A DNA stretch of 31,596 nt, from contig CALBSO010000152.1 of assembly GCA_937968015.1 (NCBI GenBank), positions 1 to 31,596 on the forward strand. The letters are read 5' to 3'. The position numbers and the translations under genes were made by a program. Shown one piece after another: positions 7,832 through 14,377 of this stretch. The notes beneath the pieces were generated by a model. The model did not search any database and was not told the DNA's origin. It saw only the letters and a program-made list of their open reading frames with translations. This DNA comes from an uncultured Thermomicrobia bacterium. GTDB taxonomy: Bacteria; Chloroflexota; Chloroflexia; Thermomicrobiales; JALYUS01. Each line of letters opens with the position of its first letter. Position 1 is the stretch's first letter.

Positions 7832-7987
7832 AGTGCCGAGCACTGAGCGCTGAGCACTCAGATTTCCGTATGCTACTGCATTGGCGCAAGGTTTGATGAT
7901 ATTGTTCCCGCGAGGCTCACGATGAATCGGCTTGGGAGGCAACGAATGAGTACGCACGATCAGGCTCAGCACTCAGCGCTCGGCACT
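7832..7987. repeat. Inverted repeat pair of the AGTGCCGAGC..CTGAG family
   Basis: The 24-base arms 7832-7855 and 7964-7987 are reverse complements with two mismatches (AGTGCCGAGC, then CTGAG-type units). They bracket the whole divergent promoter gap between the SDR and the beta-lactamase-fold gene. The right arm lies inside the latter's coding region and encodes QHSALGT near its N-terminus. Repeats of this kind that translate as 'SALST' are known from several bacterial phyla. Confidence 0.75.
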
Positions 7988-9340
7988 CCGCACGCTCTCG
8001 ACCCGGAGTTGCACGCCTTTATCGAGCAGGGGATGGCGCACTACCATGTGCCCGGCGTGGCGGTCGGGGTGTACCATGATGGCGCGCAACAGGTCGGCGG
8101 CTTTGGTGTGACGAATGTGGATCATCCGCTCGCGGTGGATGAACATACGCTCTATCAAATCGGCTCGATCTCGAAGACGTTTGTCGGCACGACCGCGATG
8201 CGCCTCGTGGAGCAGGGGAAGCTCGATCTCAACGCGCCGATTCGCACCTATCTCCCGGACCTGCGGCTCGCTGACGCGGAGGCGACCGAGCGTGCGACGA
8301 TGAAGCACCTCCTCACGCACACCGGCGGCTGGGTGGGGGACTACTTCGATGATCTCGGCGCGGGGGACGACGCGCTGGCGAAGATGGCGGTGGCGATGGC
8401 GGACGTGCCGCAAGTCGCGCCGATTGGCACGCTCTGGTCGTACAACAATGCCGGGTTCGCCCTCGCGGGCAGGGTCATCGAGATGCTGACCGGCCAGCCA
8501 TTCGAGACGGCGGTGCAATCGCTCGTCCTCGACCCGCTTGGCATGAAGCACACCTATTACTTCGCGCGCAATATCGTCACCGAGCGGTTCGCGGTCGGCC
8601 ACACCGTAAAGGATGACACGGCGACCGTCGCGCGCCCATGGGAACTGCCACGCACCGCGAATCCGGCGGGCGGCTTGCTCTCCGATGTGCTGGATTTGCT
8701 CGTCTATGCCCGCTTCCATATGGGCGACGGGACGGCGGAGGACGGGACGCGTCTCCTCTCGCCGGAAAGCCTCGCCTTCATGCAATCCCCCCTCTACTCG
8801 AAAGGGAGCGACGGCGAGATGGGCTTGACGTGGATGCTCGAAACGGTGGGTGGCGTGCGCACCGTCCGGCATGGCGGCGGGACAGTTGGGCAGCAGACGA
8901 CCTTCGTCTTCGTTCCGTCGCGCAACTTCGCGCTCACCGTGTTGACCAACGCGAGCCGTGGCGGCGAACTGCATAGCGAGGCGACGAAATGGATTCTCCG
9001 CCGCTATCTCGGCCTCGAAAACTCGGAACCGGCGATTCTCGATACCACGGCGGATGACCTCGCTCCCTACGCCGGGCGATACACCGCCGCCGGGAGCGAC
9101 ATCGAACTGACCGTGCGGGAGGGGGGCTTGATGGTGCAACTGATCCCGAAGGGCGGCTTCCCGACCAAGGACCAACCTGCCTCGGAGCCACCACCGCCCG
9201 TCCGTGCCGCGCTTTACGGCGAAAACTTGTTGATCGGGCTTGACGAACCGATGAAGGGCACGCGCGGCGAGTTCCTCCGCGCCCCGGACGGCGCGATCGC
9301 CTGGCTCCGCCTCGGCAGCCGCGCGCACCGGCGGGTGTGA
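7946..9340 (+). CDS. Serine hydrolase of the class C beta-lactamase fold
   Basis: A 464-residue protein with the three beta-lactamase/penicillin-binding motifs: Ser74-Ile-Ser-Lys77 (SxxK), Tyr166-Asn-Asn168 (YxN) and His309-Gly-Gly311 in the KTG position. This pattern fits esterases, D-aminopeptidases and PBP-like hydrolases at least as well as true beta-lactamases. Residues about 1-370 form the catalytic domain; the C-terminal part is a small beta-rich domain. No signal peptide is visible, so it is probably cytosolic. ATG 7946 has GGGAGG six bases upstream; an in-frame ATG at 7922 lacks one. The first 20 residues include QHSALGTPHAL, encoded by a dispersed repeat (7964-7987) and unlikely to be part of the ancestral protein. 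Confidence 0.9.
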   Translation: MSTHDQAQHSALGTPHALDPELHAFIEQGMAHYHVPGVAVGVYHDGAQQVGGFGVTNVDHPLAVDEHTLYQIGSISKTFVGTTAMRLVEQGKLDLNAPIRTYLPDLRLADAEATERATMKHLLTHTGGWVGDYFDDLGAGDDALAKMAVAMADVPQVAPIGTLWSYNNAGFALAGRVIEMLTGQPFETAVQSLVLDPLGMKHTYYFARNIVTERFAVGHTVKDDTATVARPWELPRTANPAGGLLSDVLDLLVYARFHMGDGTAEDGTRLLSPESLAFMQSPLYSKGSDGEMGLTWMLETVGGVRTVRHGGGTVGQQTTFVFVPSRNFALTVLTNASRGGELHSEATKWILRRYLGLENSEPAILDTTADDLAPYAGRYTAAGSDIELTVREGGLMVQLIPKGGFPTKDQPASEPPPPVRAALYGENLLIGLDEPMKGTRGEFLRAPDGAIAWLRLGSRAHRRV

Positions 9341-9347
9341 ATCTTCG

Positions 9348-9376
9348 TTGACGCTCCACCGCCCGACTGCTACGAT
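9348..9376 (+). promoter_or_regulatory. Sigma-70-type promoter upstream of a decayed permease
   Basis: TTGACG (9348-9353), 17-base spacer, TACGAT (9371-9376). It starts seven bases after the stop of the beta-lactamase-fold gene. The only thing downstream is a perfect hairpin (9412-9453) and the C-terminal remnant of a permease. It is probably the surviving promoter of a lost ABC transporter operon. Confidence 0.6.
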
Positions 9377-9411
9377 ATGCGAGCAGAGTGAGGTAAATTC
9401 GTCGAGATTGC

Positions 9412-9453
9412 GTGCCATTGGTGCATGCGGGGTTCGGCATGCACCAATGGCAC
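9412..9453. repeat. Perfect 17-bp palindrome at the break of the truncated permease
   Basis: GTGCCATTGGTGCATGC (9412-9428) and GCATGCACCAATGGCAC (9437-9453) are exact reverse complements around the eight-base loop GGGGTTCG. Recognisable permease homology begins at the very next codon (9454). There is no T-tract, so it is not an ordinary terminator. It could be a scar of a rearrangement, the end of an unknown element, or a fold-back assembly artefact. Confidence 0.8.
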
Positions 9454-9783
9454 ATCCTGACGAGCGCGACGGCGATCGGCGTCCATCCGCTGCGGATCAT
9501 CTTCCGGCACATCCTGCCGAATGTCAGTTCGATCATCCTCGTCCTCGCCGGGACGGAGATTTTCAGTGTCATCCTCGCGGAGGCGGGGATCAGTTACCTC
9601 GGCTTCGGCGTGCAGATCCCGACCGCGAGTTGGGGCAACATGCTCAGTAAGTCCTTTGATTACTTCACGCAGGCGCCCTGGCTCGTCGTCGCGCCGGGTG
9701 TGATGGTCGTCCTTACCGTCACCTGCTTGTATCAACTGGCCGACGGCCTGCGCGACGCGCTCGATCCACGCCTGAAATCCTGA
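9454..9783 (+). pseudogene. C-terminal remnant of a DppC/OppC-type ABC permease
   Basis: About 110 codons match the last third of peptide/nickel permeases: the cytoplasmic coupling loop (ATAIGVHPLRIIFRHILPNV), ISYLGFGVQIPTASWGNML and the terminal RDALDPRLKS. The intact relative at 13374-14324 has the same blocks (RRHILPNV, LSFLGLGIQPPTPSWGNML, RDALDPRLSK). The N-terminal two thirds, with most membrane segments, are absent, and the frame continues upstream only through a palindrome (9412-9453). No ribosome site precedes it. It cannot work as a permease alone, and I read it as a decayed gene. The promoter at 9348 may have served the original operon. Confidence 0.8.
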
Positions 9784-9814
9784 CGTAGTAGGCAGTAGAG
9801 AGTCAGCAATCATG
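9784..9814. repeat. Degenerate AGTAG/GCAGTAG repeat
   Basis: The bases right after the remnant's stop codon read GTAGTAGGCAGTAGAGAGTCAGCAATC, the same type as the units at 5655 and 16398. The rest of the gap up to the promoter at 9841 holds nothing I recognise. Confidence 0.4.
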
Positions 9815-9840
9815 ACATACCGATACCCGCGGCCAGAAAA

Positions 9841-9869
9841 TTGACGTGGTGTTGGCTGCCTGATAGGAT
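9841..9869 (+). promoter_or_regulatory. Sigma-70-type promoter for the peptide ABC importer operon
   Basis: TTGACG (9841-9846), 17-base spacer, TAGGAT (9864-9869). It would give a leader of roughly 145 bases before the solute-binding protein start at 10020. I see no riboswitch in the leader. Confidence 0.65.
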
Positions 9870-10019
9870 GCGCTCTTGTGGATATGCACATGTTGGTCAC
9901 AGTGTGGGGCACGCACACGAAAGGCAACGCCCATCCGTTTGGGGGATGAGCGGGTCGGTTGTGGGCAATGGTACAGGATGGACCTGGTCGAAACGTTCTG
10001 ATGAGGAGGAATGCGCACC

Positions 10020-11906
10020 ATGGATGAGACAGCGAAACACCTGAGCCGTCGTCATTTCCTCAGTGGGGCCGCGGTCGCGGCCGGGACTGCGATTCTCGCC
10101 GCTTGCGGTGGGAGTAGCGCCACCAACACGCCGCAGCCCGCCGCGACGGCGAGCACTGCGGCAACCACCGCCCCCGCAGCAACAACTGCCGCCCCGGCCG
10201 CGACCGCGGCCAGCACCGCTTCCGCCGCTTCCGCCGCCGCGCCAACGAAGGCTGCCGCGACGACTGCCACCGGGAGCGCAGCCGCCTCGCCTGTCGCCGC
10301 CGCGTCGCCCGCCGCGAGTGGAACGGCTGCCGCGGGCAAGGGGAAGTTCGCCTCGCAGATTGACACGAAGGGCATCAAGAAGGGTGGCCACGTCACGGAA
10401 GGGGCAACCTCCGAGATCCGCACGATGAACCCGGTGCTCGTCTCCGATACCGCCTCCGGTCGCATCACCAGCCTGCTCTTCGACGGCCTCGTCAATATTG
10501 ATCCCGATACGCTGCAACCGGTCCCGAGTCTCGCTACGAAGTGGGAGGTCTCGCCAGACAACAAGGTCTACACGTTCACCATCCGACAGGGTGTGAAATG
10601 GCACGACGGCCAACCCTTTACAGTCGACGACGTGAAGTTCTCCTACGACCTCTATATGAACAAGGCTACCGGCACACCACGCGCTGGCACACTTACCGAA
10701 CGCATTGCCAGCGTGGAGGCCAAAGACCCGACCACGATCGTCATCACGCTGAAGGATGTCGTCGCGCCCTTCCTGGTCAGCAACTGCAGTTATGGGATTG
10801 TGCCGAAGCATATCCTCGGCAATGTCGCGCCGACGGATATCCCGAAAAACGAGTTCGGCATCTCCAAGCCAATCGGGACCGGACAGTTCAAGTTCAAAGA
10901 GTACATCCAGGGCGATCATGTGACGCTCGTCGCCAACCCGGAGTACTATGCCGGTGGGCCCGCGATTGACCAGTACATCTACAAGGTGATCAAAGATAAC
11001 ACCGCGCTGTATCAGCAGCTCAAGACCGGCGAGGTAGACTTCGGCACGATCTCCGCAGACTTCGTGGCCGACGCGCAGAAGCAGACGAACTTCAAGACGA
11101 TCCCGTTCGATACGTTCGGTTTCTCGTTCTTTGGCTTCAACCTCGACATCGCGGGCGGCAAGGCGAGCCCGATCTTCCAGGACGCAAAAGTGCGGCAGGC
11201 GCTCTGCTATGCCGTGGATCGCAAGGGGATCGTGGATAAGATCCGCAACGGCCTCAGTACCCTCGCGGTCGGCACGGAGCCGGTGCTCTCGTGGGCGTAC
11301 GCACCGGATAAGATCACGACGAAGTACGAGTATGATCCGAAGAAGGCGGCGCAGTTATTGGATGATGCGGGCTGGAAGCAGGGATCGGACGGCACCCGCG
11401 CCAAGGATGGCAAGAAACTCGCCTTCACCATGTACACCTTCAGCAAGGACAAGACGATCGAGGGATACATGTCCGTCTTCCAGGAGAACTGGAAGAGTAT
11501 CGGTGTGGAGATGACCCCGCAGTTCGAGGAGTTCAGCCTCTTCGTCACCCGCCTCACGAAGACGTTCGACTTCGAGGCCTTCCTCGTCGGCTTCTCATGG
11601 GGCGTGGACCCGGACCAGCAAACGATGTGGGATTCCAAGCAGCATGGTCCCGGCTTCAACCTCTACGACTACAGTAACCCGAAAGTGGACCAGTTGTGGG
11701 AGCAGGGATTGCGTACGCTCGATCAAGAGAAGCGCAAGCAGTTCTACATCGAGGCGCAGAACATCATCCTCGCGGATGCGCCCGGCCTGATTACGGACTT
11801 CCCGAAGATCATCTACGGCGTCAATTCACGCGTGAAGAACCTCATCCCCAACGCTGTCACCATCACGGCAAATGCCTATCAGTGGTACGTGACGGACGGG
11901 AAATAA
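10020..11906 (+). CDS. Peptide/nickel-type ABC transporter solute-binding lipoprotein (SBP family 5)
   Basis: A 628-residue extracytoplasmic binding protein. The N-terminus carries a twin-arginine signal (SRRHFL, 9-14), a hydrophobic stretch and a lipobox ending at Cys29 (ILAAC), so it is probably a Tat-exported lipoprotein. Residues 31-106 are a low-complexity Ala/Thr/Ser/Pro linker. The rest is the family 5 binding fold: TLQPVPSLATKWEVSPDNKVYTF, VKWHDGQPFTVDDVKFSY, and FQDAKVRQALCYAVDR are its typical blocks. Ligands in this family include di/oligopeptides, nickel and sugars; none can be named here. I chose ATG 10020, ten bases after GGAGG; ATG 10011 is almost on top of that site. It is the first gene of the importer operon from the promoter at 9841, followed by a hairpin repeat and an inserted DUF559 gene before the permeases. 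Confidence 0.92.
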   Translation: MDETAKHLSRRHFLSGAAVAAGTAILAACGGSSATNTPQPAATASTAATTAPAATTAAPAATAASTASAASAAAPTKAAATTATGSAAASPVAAASPAASGTAAAGKGKFASQIDTKGIKKGGHVTEGATSEIRTMNPVLVSDTASGRITSLLFDGLVNIDPDTLQPVPSLATKWEVSPDNKVYTFTIRQGVKWHDGQPFTVDDVKFSYDLYMNKATGTPRAGTLTERIASVEAKDPTTIVITLKDVVAPFLVSNCSYGIVPKHILGNVAPTDIPKNEFGISKPIGTGQFKFKEYIQGDHVTLVANPEYYAGGPAIDQYIYKVIKDNTALYQQLKTGEVDFGTISADFVADAQKQTNFKTIPFDTFGFSFFGFNLDIAGGKASPIFQDAKVRQALCYAVDRKGIVDKIRNGLSTLAVGTEPVLSWAYAPDKITTKYEYDPKKAAQLLDDAGWKQGSDGTRAKDGKKLAFTMYTFSKDKTIEGYMSVFQENWKSIGVEMTPQFEEFSLFVTRLTKTFDFEAFLVGFSWGVDPDQQTMWDSKQHGPGFNLYDYSNPKVDQLWEQGLRTLDQEKRKQFYIEAQNIILADAPGLITDFPKIIYGVNSRVKNLIPNAVTITANAYQWYVTDGK

Positions 11907-11915
11907 GGGGAGACG

Positions 11916-11965
11916 ACCTCACCCCCCGACCCCCTCTCCATTGCTTGTCAGCAATAGAGAGGGGG
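11916..11965 (+). repeat. ACCTCACCCCC repeat, copy A (left end of the DUF559 cassette)
   Basis: It begins ACCTCACCCCCCGA and continues into a long hairpin. CCCCCTCTC (11930-11938) pairs with GAGAGGGGG (11957-11965), then one mismatch, then ATTGC/GCAAT, with loop TTGTCA. It starts nine bases after the binding-protein stop codon. In RNA it would form a strong stem that could protect or end the upstream transcript. Confidence 0.85.
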
Positions 11966-11984
11966 AGAGGTATGGGAGCCTGGT

Positions 11985-12374
11985 ATGACGCGGGAGATTG
12001 TCGAACGAGCACGAGAGTTTCGCGCCGCGCCGACGCGGTCAGAGGCGTTGCTGTGGCACGCGTTGCGGGATCGCCAGATGTGCGGCGTGAAGTTCCGTCG
12101 CCAGTCCGTAATTGGCCCATTTGTTGTTGACTTCTATGCACCGCTCTACCATCTGATCGTTGAAGTGGACGGCGCTGTCCATGCGGGGCAGCGCGAATAC
12201 GACTTGGAGCGACAGCAACGGCTGGAATCGGGGGGCGATCGCGTTATCCGCGTTTCCGCCGAAGCAGTCGAAACCGATTTGCCTGGTGTCGTACATACCA
12301 TTGTCCCTTCTCTTGCCATGCATCGCTCCCCCTCTCCATCGCTGACAAGCAATGGAGAGGGGGCTGGGGGGTGA
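11985..12374 (+). CDS. DUF559 family nuclease-like protein (Vsr/PD-(D/E)XK-type fold)
   Basis: A 129-residue protein with the typical DUF559 layout: RAREFRAAPTRSEALLWHALRDR (about 8-30), VKFRRQSVIGPFVVDFYAP (35-53) and LIVEVDGAVHA (57-67). Glu20, Asp49, Glu60, Asp62 and His66 are the conserved polar residues expected of the site, like the very-short-patch-repair endonuclease group. The family is thought to be nucleases, but biological roles are poorly known. The gene lies between two inverted copies of a palindromic repeat, and residues from about 115 on (SPSPSLTSNGEGAGG) are encoded by the right copy. The start ATG 11985 has GGGAG six bases upstream. It splits an ABC importer operon and has no visible link to transport, so I take it as an inserted gene. 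Confidence 0.88.
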   Translation: MTREIVERAREFRAAPTRSEALLWHALRDRQMCGVKFRRQSVIGPFVVDFYAPLYHLIVEVDGAVHAGQREYDLERQQRLESGGDRVIRVSAEAVETDLPGVVHTIVPSLAMHRSPSPSLTSNGEGAGG

Positions 12375-12377
12375 GGT
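12328..12377 (-). repeat. ACCTCACCCCC repeat, copy B (right end of the DUF559 cassette)
   Basis: Reverse orientation to copy A. CCCCCTCTCCAT (12328-12339) pairs with ATGGAGAGGGGG (12352-12363), a perfect 12-bp stem. The conserved end reads GTGAGGT on the plus strand (12371-12377) and places GAGG seven bases before the permease start at 12384, where it acts as the ribosome binding site. It also carries the stop codon and final codons of the DUF559 gene. Confidence 0.85.
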
Positions 12378-12383
12378 TTATCC

Positions 12384-13352
12384 ATGAGTAGGTACGTCAT
12401 TCGCCGGTTGATCGGCATCCCGCCGCTCCTGATCGGGATCACGCTGATCGTCTTCGCGATCGTCCATCTCACGCCCGGTGGTCCGTTGGACGATCTCAAA
12501 CTGAACCCGGAGATCAAAGCGTCCGACATCGCGGCAATCGAGGAGACGCTCGGCCTGCACCGCCCGCTCTATCAGCAATACACCGGTTGGATGAGCCAAC
12601 TCGTGCGTGGCAATTTCGGCATCTCGTTGAAGACGTACCGGCCCGTCCGTACGCTGATCGCGCAGCGGGTGGGCAATACCCTGCTGCTCACGGCGAGCGC
12701 GTTGCTCTTCTCACTCGTCGTCGCTATTCCCATCGGTGTGCTCTCCGCACTCAAACGCAACACGATCTTCGACTACCTCGCGACGATCGGTGCGACGCTC
12801 GGTGACTCAATCCCATCATTCTGGCTCGGGTTAATGCTGATTTTGTTGCTCGCCGTCCAGTTCAAGGCGTGGGGGTTGCCATGGCTTCCTTCGGGTGGGA
12901 CACAGACATTACCGAACGGCGGCGATGTCCTCGACCGCGCGAAGCATCTCATTTTGCCGGTCATCACGCTCAGCACCGTGCAGATTGCGCTCTGGGTGCG
13001 CTACATCCGCGCGCAGATGCTCGAAGTGCTCAATCAGGATTATGTCCGTACCGCCCGCGCGAAAGGGATATCGGAGACGACCGTGCAGATGCGGCACGCC
13101 TTCCGTAATGCCGTCCTGCCGCTTGTCACACTGGTCGGCTTGAGCATTCCCAACCTCTTTGGTGGCGCGGTGGTGATCGAATCGGTCTTTGGCTGGCCGG
13201 GGATGGGCAGTTTGCTGATTGATTCAGCGAACAACCGTGACTACACCGTGGTGATGGGTCTGACGATCTTCCTCTCCACAATCGTTGTCTTTGCAAACCT
13301 CTTGACGGACATTCTCTATGGCGTCGCGGATCCGCGCGTCCAGTACTCGTAG
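12384..13352 (+). CDS. Peptide/nickel-type ABC transporter permease (DppB-like)
   Basis: A 322-residue integral membrane protein with about six hydrophobic segments. It starts with the typical MSRYVIRRLIGIPPLLIGITLIVF, and IVHLTPGGP follows. The cytoplasmic coupling loop is DYVRTARAKGISETTVQMRHAFRNAVLPL (around 220-247), which contacts the ATPase, and the C-terminus LTDILYGVADPRV is standard. Length is normal. With the next gene it would form the membrane channel for the binding protein at 10020. Its only good ribosome site (GAGG, seven bases from ATG 12384) is part of repeat copy B, so the inserted repeat probably decides its translation. Confidence 0.93.
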   Translation: MSRYVIRRLIGIPPLLIGITLIVFAIVHLTPGGPLDDLKLNPEIKASDIAAIEETLGLHRPLYQQYTGWMSQLVRGNFGISLKTYRPVRTLIAQRVGNTLLLTASALLFSLVVAIPIGVLSALKRNTIFDYLATIGATLGDSIPSFWLGLMLILLLAVQFKAWGLPWLPSGGTQTLPNGGDVLDRAKHLILPVITLSTVQIALWVRYIRAQMLEVLNQDYVRTARAKGISETTVQMRHAFRNAVLPLVTLVGLSIPNLFGGAVVIESVFGWPGMGSLLIDSANNRDYTVVMGLTIFLSTIVVFANLLTDILYGVADPRVQYS

Positions 13353-13373
13353 GGTGAGGAACGAGGTCTGACG

Positions 13374-14324
13374 ATGAGTTCGAACGCGGAACTGGCGGGT
13401 ATTGCCGAGGCACGATCCGAGCGAACGCGGGCGGCGATGTTCGCGCAAGAAGAGCGCGCGCTTCGCAAGCCGCAGAGTAACTACGCGCGCGCGTGGCGGC
13501 GTTTTCGCGGCAACAAGATGGCGATCGCAGGCCTGACGATCGCGACTCTGCTCGTGCTGATGGCGCTCTTCGCGCCTCTCATCTCGAAGTACATCACGCA
13601 CGTCAGTCCCTCGAAGCAGAGCCTGGTGCATCAGTTCGAACCGGCCAGCAAGGCGCACTGGTTCGGCACGGATGAGTACGGGCGCGATGTCCTGACGCGC
13701 ATTGCCTACGGCGCGCGGGTTTCGCTCGGTGTCGCCTTCACCGCCGTCATCGCGGCGATCTTTCTCGGCACGCTCGTTGGCGCATCGGCCGGCTATTATG
13801 GCCGCTGGGTGGAGACGGTGCTGATGCGGTTCGTGGACGTCATGCTCTCGATTCCGGGCATCGTCCTACTTGTCCTGATTAGCGCGCTTTTCCAAGTCGG
13901 GCCCCTTCAACTCGCCCTGATTATCGCGGCGCTTGGCTGGTTCGGTTTGTCGCGGCTCCTGCGTTCGGAAATTCTCTCGATCAAGCGGCGGGAGTATGTC
14001 GAGGCGGCCCGCGTGATCGGCGCGCCGGACCGGGTAATCATCCGGCGGCACATCTTGCCGAACGTCACGCACCTGATCATCGTCTTCGCGACGGGCGCGA
14101 TCCCCGCCTTCATCCTCACGGAAGCGGCCTTGAGTTTCCTCGGCCTCGGTATCCAACCGCCGACGCCCTCCTGGGGCAATATGCTGACGAACGCGACGCA
14201 ATACATTTACAAGTCGAAGGGGCTCGTCTTCATCCCCGGCTTCTTCATCTCGATCACCGTGCTCTCACTGATCGTCGTCGGCTACGCCTTGCGCGACGCA
14301 TTGGACCCGCGGCTGAGCAAATAG
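13374..14324 (+). CDS. Peptide/nickel-type ABC transporter permease (DppC-like)
   Basis: A 316-residue integral membrane protein, partner of the DppB-like permease 21 nt upstream. An N-terminal cytoplasmic segment rich in Arg and Ala (about 1-45) precedes the first membrane helix. HWFGTDEYGRDVLTRIAYGARVSL (around 88-111) and the coupling loop EYVEAARVIGAPDRVIIRRHILPNV are the classical DppC blocks, followed by PPTPSWGNML and RDALDPRLSK at the C-terminus. The start ATG 13374 has GAGG seven bases upstream. No ATP-binding subunit follows: the next gene is a flavin reductase on the other strand. The importer must use ATPases encoded elsewhere or be incomplete. Confidence 0.93.
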   Translation: MSSNAELAGIAEARSERTRAAMFAQEERALRKPQSNYARAWRRFRGNKMAIAGLTIATLLVLMALFAPLISKYITHVSPSKQSLVHQFEPASKAHWFGTDEYGRDVLTRIAYGARVSLGVAFTAVIAAIFLGTLVGASAGYYGRWVETVLMRFVDVMLSIPGIVLLVLISALFQVGPLQLALIIAALGWFGLSRLLRSEILSIKRREYVEAARVIGAPDRVIIRRHILPNVTHLIIVFATGAIPAFILTEAALSFLGLGIQPPTPSWGNMLTNATQYIYKSKGLVFIPGFFISITVLSLIVVGYALRDALDPRLSK

Positions 14325-14376
14325 CAAATAGCAGCGAGCAGCGAGTAGGAAGCGACCCCTCATTGCTCATTGCTTC
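14322..14376. repeat. Degenerate AGCAA/GCGAG repeat between convergent genes
   Basis: Left units read AGCAAATAGCAGCGAGCAGCG and overlap the DppC-like stop codon; right units read CATTGCTCATTGCTTCG, which is the reverse complement of the same kind of unit (GAAGCAATGAGCAATG). The pair could fold weakly and sits between convergent genes. Confidence 0.45.
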
Positions 14377-14377
14377 G

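Larger units (their letters stand above)
11916..12377. mobile_element. Candidate mobile cassette: DUF559 nuclease gene between inverted repeats
   Basis: Two 50-base copies of the ACCTCACCCCC repeat, in opposite orientation (11916-11965 and 12328-12377), enclose a single gene for a DUF559 nuclease. The copies agree at 46 of 50 positions. The unit sits between the binding-protein gene and the first permease gene of one ABC importer operon, where such genes are normally adjacent. This is what an inserted cassette would look like. The mobility is an inference; I see no target-site duplication that I can defend. Confidence 0.5.

Noticed and set aside
7922..7945. Earlier ATG start for the beta-lactamase-fold gene
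   Set aside because: ATG 7946 has GGGAGG at ideal spacing and ATG 7922 has none.
9412..9783. A 123-residue intact small permease gene beginning at GTG 9412
   Set aside because: The first 14 codons are the two arms of a perfect palindrome, there is no ribosome site, and the protein lacks most membrane segments and the N-terminal blocks of the family.
11930..11965. Simple rho-independent terminator after the solute-binding protein gene
   Set aside because: The stem is strong but no T-tract follows and the same sequence recurs at 12328 and 17681 with a conserved lead, so it is a repeat first, whatever its effect on transcription.
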